Below are positions 13,676 to 18,381 of a DNA stretch of 18,381 nt, one piece after another; position 1 is the first letter of the stretch; every line of letters begins with the position of its first letter. This DNA comes from an uncultured Bacteroidales bacterium (GTDB lineage: Bacteria > Bacteroidota > Bacteroidia > Bacteroidales > Marinilabiliaceae): positions 1-18,381 of the forward strand of contig CALAVC010000045.1 of the NCBI GenBank assembly GCA_937892095.1, in the 5' to 3' direction. The position numbers and the translations under genes were made by a program. The notes under the pieces were generated by a model that made no database searches, was not told the DNA's origin, and was given only the letters and a program-made list of their open reading frames with translations.

Positions 13676-14860
13676 ATGAAAGTAGTTCATACGAGCGATT
13701 GGCACATAGGACATCAGTTGTACAACTATGACAGGAGTGAGGAATTTGAGGATGCACTGAGACAACTGAAAATAATTGTGGCGAAAGAGCACCCAGACGT
13801 GATGTTGGTGTGTGGAGATGTGTATCATACGACAACGCCAACGATTGGTGCGCAGAGGATTTTTACGCGAAGCATGTATGAGATATGCAAAGCCAACGAG
13901 GCTATGCATGTGGTGGTGGTGTCGGGCAATCACGACAGTGCGTCACGAATGGACTTGAACAAGGAGTTGTGGCTAAGCCAAAGAGTTCATGTGGTGGGCG
14001 GACTTGTGAGAGATGAGCAAGACGTGCCAGACGCGACGAAGCACATCATTGTGTTGCCCAAAGTGTGTGTGGTGGTGGCTGTGCCATATTTTAACCACAG
14101 AATAACGAGTGCGGAAAAGATATTTAAGACACTACTGTCGGAAGCGGAGCGAATTAATGAAGAAGGACTGCCCATAATAGTGATGGCACACGACGCAATC
14201 TGCGGAGCAGATACGTTGGGACATGACGACTCGATTGGCGGGATAGACTTTGTACGATTAGACGAGTTTGGCGATGGGTATGACTATTTGGCGGCTGGGC
14301 ATCTGCATAGGCGTCAGTCGGTGAAAGTGAGCGGAGAAAAGGTGAGGTATTCAGGGTCGCTGATACAGGTGTCGTTTGACGAGATATATGCACATGGTGT
14401 TGACATTGTAGAAGTCGAGCGAGGTCGTGAGCCGAAAGTGAGGAGTGTGGACATTAAGCCGTTGAGACCTTTGATAAACTTGCCACGTGATGGTGGGAAA
14501 GGGAACGGAATGACGATAGAAGATGTCTTGAACGAACTGCGAGAGATTGACGACAAAAGCGAGTGCTACATAAGGCTTAATGTGGTGGCAAACCGAAAAG
14601 CGATTACAAACATAAAGGAAAAGGCACAAGCTATAATAAGAGATAAAAAATACTGTCTGTGCAACATAAATATTGTCAGCAAGGAGGAGCAAAACGACTT
14701 GCAAAAGAGGTCGATGGAGATGGATTTATACGAGCTGAAAAACAAGTCGGCAATGGACATTGCACAAATGATATTTGAAGCTCACTATGGCGAGAAGATG
14801 ACTAACGAAGAGGTTAGCCTCATGGAAGAAGTGTATGAAAACTGCAGAGAAAAGCAATGA
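13676..14860 (+). CDS. sbcD: Exonuclease subunit SbcD (Mre11-like)
   Basis: A 394-residue metallophosphoesterase nuclease, the bacterial Mre11 homologue. With SbcC it cuts DNA hairpins, cruciforms and blocked double-strand ends in the cytoplasm. The metal-binding motifs are all visible: D8 and H10 (SDWHIGH), D48 (CGDVYH), N85, H86 and D87 (GNHDS), H172 (MAHDA), and H209 and H211 (AGHLHRRQ), followed by the RYSGS segment near 224-228 typical of SbcD. The C-terminal region (about 285-394) should include the capping and SbcC-binding parts. It starts one base after the GH13 stop and overlaps sbcC by four bases (ATGA), which suggests translational coupling. No Shine-Dalgarno site is evident, as is usual in Bacteroidetes. 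Confidence 0.96.
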   Translation: MKVVHTSDWHIGHQLYNYDRSEEFEDALRQLKIIVAKEHPDVMLVCGDVYHTTTPTIGAQRIFTRSMYEICKANEAMHVVVVSGNHDSASRMDLNKELWLSQRVHVVGGLVRDEQDVPDATKHIIVLPKVCVVVAVPYFNHRITSAEKIFKTLLSEAERINEEGLPIIVMAHDAICGADTLGHDDSIGGIDFVRLDEFGDGYDYLAAGHLHRRQSVKVSGEKVRYSGSLIQVSFDEIYAHGVDIVEVERGREPKVRSVDIKPLRPLINLPRDGGKGNGMTIEDVLNELREIDDKSECYIRLNVVANRKAITNIKEKAQAIIRDKKYCLCNINIVSKEEQNDLQKRSMEMDLYELKNKSAMDIAQMIFEAHYGEKMTNEEVSLMEEVYENCREKQ

Positions 14861-17800
14861 AGTTTAAGAAATTAAGCATTAACAACATAGCCTCGATAGG
14901 AGAGGCTGAGATAGATTTTGGTGCAGAACCACTGAAAAATAGTTCGATATTTTTGATTAGCGGCCCTACGGGGTCGGGGAAGACAACGATATTGGACTGC
15001 GTGTGTTTGTGTCTGTATGACAAAACGCCAAGGATGAACGTAGGGAAACGCGAAACGGCCATTCTGGAAGATGACGAAGACACGTATGAGAGCAAGGTTT
15101 ATGACACGAAAGCACTGCTACGTCAGACTACTAAAAAGGGTTGGACAAAATTAGTTTTTGAAGGGAATGATGGGATTGAATATGTGGCACTATGGGAAGT
15201 TGAAAAAAGCAAAAGCAGGAGTGGGAATGTGGACGTCAAAAAACGTAGGTCGGTGAGTTATATTGAAAATGGAGAGAAACACGAGACCGACAAACAGAAG
15301 GAAATAGACGCCCTGACGACGCGTGTAACGGGGCTTGACTTTGACCAATTTTGCAAGACGACGATGCTTGCACAGGGTGATTTTAGGCAATTTTTGAATA
15401 GTGACGAGGGAACGAAATCGGCGTTATTGGAAAAGATTTTGGGCGATGACATATACACGAGTATGGGCATAAGGATATTTCAGAAGAATAGGGAGCTAAA
15501 AAAGCAAGCAGAGGATTTGCAAAATAGGATAGAGAGCATGCCAGTAAAAAATGAAGAAGAGTTGAGAGCCTTGAAAGAAGAGATTGAACAAACGAGCAAC
15601 AAAATTGAACAAACGAAAAATGAACGTCGAAAGCAAGAGAGTATTAGGGAATGGCACGAAGAAGATAGGAAATTGAAGGCGGAGAAGGCACGCTATGAAG
15701 AGAGACTAAGCACAGTCTGCAAAGAAATGGAATCGGCAGAATATGGGCAGAGCAAAAGAATAATAGACCTATGGCGAAAGACTGCGGAACTGCGACAAAA
15801 CATGGCAACAGAGAGGGAAACGGCGGAAAACATAGATAAGGCAAAAGGCTCAGCGAGTGCGATTAAGAAAGATTTGGGCATAGCATTGTCGCACAAAATG
15901 TGGTGTGAAAAAGAGGCTGAGAAGCTGGCAGGCGAAATTGGCAAGATGGACAAAAAGATTGATGAATATGCTAAACAACAGAGCATGTTTGACTGCTATG
16001 AAGAAATAGCTGAGGGCGTGAACACAATAAAACACATGAGGCAACAGAATGAGACGGAGAAGAAAGATATTGAAGGATTGCAAGAAACGAAGGTTAAAGG
16101 ACAAAATGCTGTAAACGAAGCACAAACGAAATATGACGAAGCGAACAAAGAATTGGTTAGCAAAGCGAATGAACTGGAAGAAGCTAAGAGAGAGTTGAAA
16201 GACACAGACATTGCATTGATAGACAGACTGTTGAGCAATTTGCGAAAAGCGGAAACGTTGTGTGAAAGTTGGCATACGCGTAGGGAAGAGTATGTGGAAA
16301 TGGAGAGGAACGTGTCGAATATTGAAAAGGAATATGAAAAAGTAGTGGGGACATTGCCAAGCAAGATTGACGAGCTAAAAAAAGCAATTGGTGAGCGCGA
16401 CGAAGCCGAGCGATGTTATAGGCTTATGAAAGAATCGTTTGACACGGCAGCGACACTGCGTAGTACACTACAAGTAGGGGACTCGTGCCCTGTATGTGGC
16501 AACACGATAACAGCACTGTTGACAGAAAAGGAAATTGAAAACAGCTTGCGTCCACTAAGTGAGGAAGCCAAAACAAAGAGAGAGAATGCAACAAAGCTTC
16601 AGGACGAGGTGAGTAAGATGGAGACGAATATTAAAAGTCTGCAAGAGTCTGTGGCGAGCAATAGGACTATACTTAAAAACAGAGAGAACAACATGACAAG
16701 GGCTTATAATGAGCTACAGAAGCACTTGAAAGAGAGCCAAATAGACGTGGAGATAAACGACGAGATGAAGGGACTGATTGAAGAAATGACGAAAGAGAAA
16801 GACACGGAGAGCATAGCAGCACACTCAAAACAAAATGTTGTGGACGAAAAACAAAAGGCAAAAGACGAAGCTCAAAAGAAATTTGATGAAGGACTGAATC
16901 GACTGACGACAACCAAAGAGTACTTGAATGGCATATTGAGTACGGAAAAAGCTAAAACGGGCATAGTGTTGAACAACATTGAAAAAGAGGGCAAGCTCCT
17001 TGGAATATTGTTGCCAAAGATGACGTACGAAAAGTCGAGCGGAGAAAATATTGTAGAAATGTTTGAGCAACTGAAAAAAGACAAGGATGCGCATGACAAA
17101 GTTGTAAAAGCGAAGGGTGATTCGGAAGAAAAACAGAAATATTTAAACAACGCGATAAAGCTGTCGAACGCTTCGTATGAAAACATAATGCAAACAGCAA
17201 AGAACTGGGGCAGCATGTCGGCAGAGGTTGTCGAGATAGAGAACGAAGTGTCGCTGATTGATGAATGGCGCGACATTGAAAACAGGTATGTAAGATTGTC
17301 GGAAGAGATTAGAAGTCTGCAAAAAACGAGGGAGAAAATTATGAAAGTGATAGATAATTTTTTTGCTGAAAACAAAGAAATAGAGAGAAAAGAAGTGGGA
17401 GAAATTATGGTCAATTGGACGGAAGAGAAAATTAAGATAGCTGAGGAGTATAGGCAACGAATGGAGAACAATTTGGCAGAAGTGAAGGGACTATGCGAAA
17501 CGACAAAAAATAAAATTAAAGAAAACGAGGAGCAATGCCCTATGGCAAAAGATGAAATGATGACGGCAGAGGAAGTGGCAGCAAAAATTGAGGAGATAGG
17601 CAAGAAAGAAAGCGAGCTGACAGGGTATCGTGGGGCACTCGAACAACAAATTAAGACAGACGAGGAGAATAGGCAAAAAACAGAGACTATAAAGGCAAAC
17701 TTGAAAGAGATAAACAAAAAAATAAAAAGTTGGGAGAGACTAAACGAAATATTTGGCGACAGCACTGGGAAGACATTCAGAATAGCAGCTCAACGACTGA

Positions 17801-18237
17801 TATTGAACGACCTGCTTAGCCATGCTAATAGGCACTTACGAGAACTTTCGGCAGGTCGGTTTGCATTGGAAAGTCAGAAAGGGTCGCTTAGTATATTGAT
17901 ACGTGATGCTTATAATGACTATGCGCTATCGGCATGTAGCAATTTGTCGGGTGGCGAAGGTTTTGTGGTGTCGCTATCGCTGGCACTGGGGCTATCGTCG
18001 ATGAGCGGAGCAATGGGAATAAATGTTGACACTATATTCATAGACGAGGGGTTCGGGACGTTGGATGCAGAATATTTGGACAGGGTTATGTCGATGCTTG
18101 AACATCTGCACGATACGAACCGAGCAAGAGTTGGACTAATAAGTCATGTAGAAGAACTAAAAGATCGGATAGGTACGCAAATAGTGGTGTGTAGAAACAA
18201 AAACAACGTAAGTAGCGTAGAGGTGGTGAAAATTTAA
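14857..18237 (+). CDS. sbcC: SMC-like ATPase subunit SbcC (Rad50-like)
   Basis: A 1,126-residue ATPase, the bacterial Rad50 homologue that gates the SbcD nuclease. The N-terminal half of the ATPase carries the Walker A loop GPTGSGKTT (36-44) and the Q-loop region TMLAQGDFRQF. Two long coiled-coil arms rich in Lys and Glu (about 195-530 and 560-960) flank a zinc hook CPVC (544-547), which joins two molecules. The C-terminal half has the ABC signature LSGGE (1030-1034), Walker B IFIDE (1060-1064) and the D-loop GTLD. All parts are present in the right order, so the protein looks functional. It is somewhat longer than the roughly 1,050 residues of the E. coli protein. The ATG overlaps the sbcD stop. 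The long minus-strand frames opposite are shadows of the coiled coil. Confidence 0.97.
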   Translation: MKFKKLSINNIASIGEAEIDFGAEPLKNSSIFLISGPTGSGKTTILDCVCLCLYDKTPRMNVGKRETAILEDDEDTYESKVYDTKALLRQTTKKGWTKLVFEGNDGIEYVALWEVEKSKSRSGNVDVKKRRSVSYIENGEKHETDKQKEIDALTTRVTGLDFDQFCKTTMLAQGDFRQFLNSDEGTKSALLEKILGDDIYTSMGIRIFQKNRELKKQAEDLQNRIESMPVKNEEELRALKEEIEQTSNKIEQTKNERRKQESIREWHEEDRKLKAEKARYEERLSTVCKEMESAEYGQSKRIIDLWRKTAELRQNMATERETAENIDKAKGSASAIKKDLGIALSHKMWCEKEAEKLAGEIGKMDKKIDEYAKQQSMFDCYEEIAEGVNTIKHMRQQNETEKKDIEGLQETKVKGQNAVNEAQTKYDEANKELVSKANELEEAKRELKDTDIALIDRLLSNLRKAETLCESWHTRREEYVEMERNVSNIEKEYEKVVGTLPSKIDELKKAIGERDEAERCYRLMKESFDTAATLRSTLQVGDSCPVCGNTITALLTEKEIENSLRPLSEEAKTKRENATKLQDEVSKMETNIKSLQESVASNRTILKNRENNMTRAYNELQKHLKESQIDVEINDEMKGLIEEMTKEKDTESIAAHSKQNVVDEKQKAKDEAQKKFDEGLNRLTTTKEYLNGILSTEKAKTGIVLNNIEKEGKLLGILLPKMTYEKSSGENIVEMFEQLKKDKDAHDKVVKAKGDSEEKQKYLNNAIKLSNASYENIMQTAKNWGSMSAEVVEIENEVSLIDEWRDIENRYVRLSEEIRSLQKTREKIMKVIDNFFAENKEIERKEVGEIMVNWTEEKIKIAEEYRQRMENNLAEVKGLCETTKNKIKENEEQCPMAKDEMMTAEEVAAKIEEIGKKESELTGYRGALEQQIKTDEENRQKTETIKANLKEINKKIKSWERLNEIFGDSTGKTFRIAAQRLILNDLLSHANRHLRELSAGRFALESQKGSLSILIRDAYNDYALSACSNLSGGEGFVVSLSLALGLSSMSGAMGINVDTIFIDEGFGTLDAEYLDRVMSMLEHLHDTNRARVGLISHVEELKDRIGTQIVVCRNKNNVSSVEVVKI

Positions 18238-18247
18238 AGACTATAAA

Positions 18248-18381
18248 ATGATGCGTAAATTGCTTATATTAGCTATGCTACCTATTGCGGTGGCGTGCAA
18301 TAGAAACACAAACGAAAACAACAAACAAATGCAAAACGAAACAAAACCACAGGATGTGTTGGGCAGGAAAAACTTTGGTGG
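18248..18381 (+). CDS. Probable lipoprotein, N-terminus only (partial)
   Basis: An open frame starts MMRKLLILAMLPIAVAC and continues NRNTNENNKQMQNET to the window edge, 44 codons plus two bases. A charged start, a hydrophobic core and a cysteine after AVA form a lipoprotein signal peptide; the lipobox is slightly atypical, with Ala at -3. The segment after the cysteine is Asn-rich and disordered, a usual tether. The start at 18248 is followed at once by a second ATG at 18251, and either could be used. It begins 10 bases after the sbcC stop and may belong to the same operon. The function cannot be judged from this part. Confidence 0.65.
   Translation, partial: MMRKLLILAMLPIAVACNRNTNENNKQMQNETKPQDVLGRKNFG

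Noticed and set aside
16872..17765. Long minus-strand frame (297 codons) rich in Ser and Phe opposite sbcC
   Set aside because: It is the mirror of the Lys/Glu-rich coiled coil of SbcC. The hydrophobic low-complexity translation is an artefact.
1..18381. CRISPR arrays, tRNA or rRNA genes, insertion sequences
   Set aside because: No regularly spaced repeats, no cloverleaf-like or rRNA sequence, and no transposase motif were found on reading either strand.

Overview
The window looks like a metagenome-type contig made of at least two pieces. Positions 1 to about 1,690 look like a Clostridia-type Firmicute. They carry a DJ-1/PfpI protein, a small unknown protein and the C-terminal part of a SufB/SufD-like Fe-S assembly protein, and the two intact genes have strong GGAGG ribosome binding sites. 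From about 1,690 to the end the sequence is Bacteroidales, most likely Prevotellaceae. Evidence for this is the Bacteroidetes-type promoters (TTTG, 19-20 bases, TAnnTTTG), near absence of Shine-Dalgarno sites, dockerin and cohesin-like secreted proteins, and a Prevotella-style protein C-terminus. The two pieces meet inside one open frame near 1,672-1,702, where a Prevotella-like start (MKKIYMTPEMEMV) runs into SufD sequence. This is best read as a chimeric assembly join.

Region 1,716-7,541 (minus strand) is an apparent operon of secreted proteins. It begins with a Bacteroidetes promoter and a roughly 240-nt highly structured 5' leader. The first gene is a 1,218-residue protein: signal peptide, N-terminal dockerin, several BACON/Ig-like modules, a leucine-rich-repeat-like segment, a possible thioredoxin-like segment and a C-terminal M64-type metallopeptidase domain. 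Next come a cohesin-like protein with a C-terminal dockerin, a cohesin-like protein with a Prevotella-type C-terminal tail, and the first codons of a further small gene cut by the join. Dockerin and cohesin-like modules in one operon with a peptidase suggest a cell-surface or secreted protein complex, which is the most interesting biology here.

Region 7,599-10,479 holds uxaC (glucuronate isomerase, minus strand) with a clear terminator. It is divergent from a LacI-family regulator gene (plus strand) whose own promoter contains a perfect 14-bp palindromic operator. Together they suggest a hexuronate catabolism unit with an autorepressing regulator.

Region 10,509-18,381 (plus strand) holds housekeeping genes: a XerD-type tyrosine recombinase, an HU DNA-binding protein with promoter and terminator, a cytoplasmic GH13 alpha-amylase-family enzyme, sbcD and sbcC (tightly coupled DNA repair nuclease subunits), and the start of a lipoprotein gene cut by the window end. 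The genes from 9,463 onward use TCG heavily for serine, while uxaC uses none. This sharp codon-usage change leaves open a second join, or a transfer boundary, in the 9,084-9,462 intergenic region.
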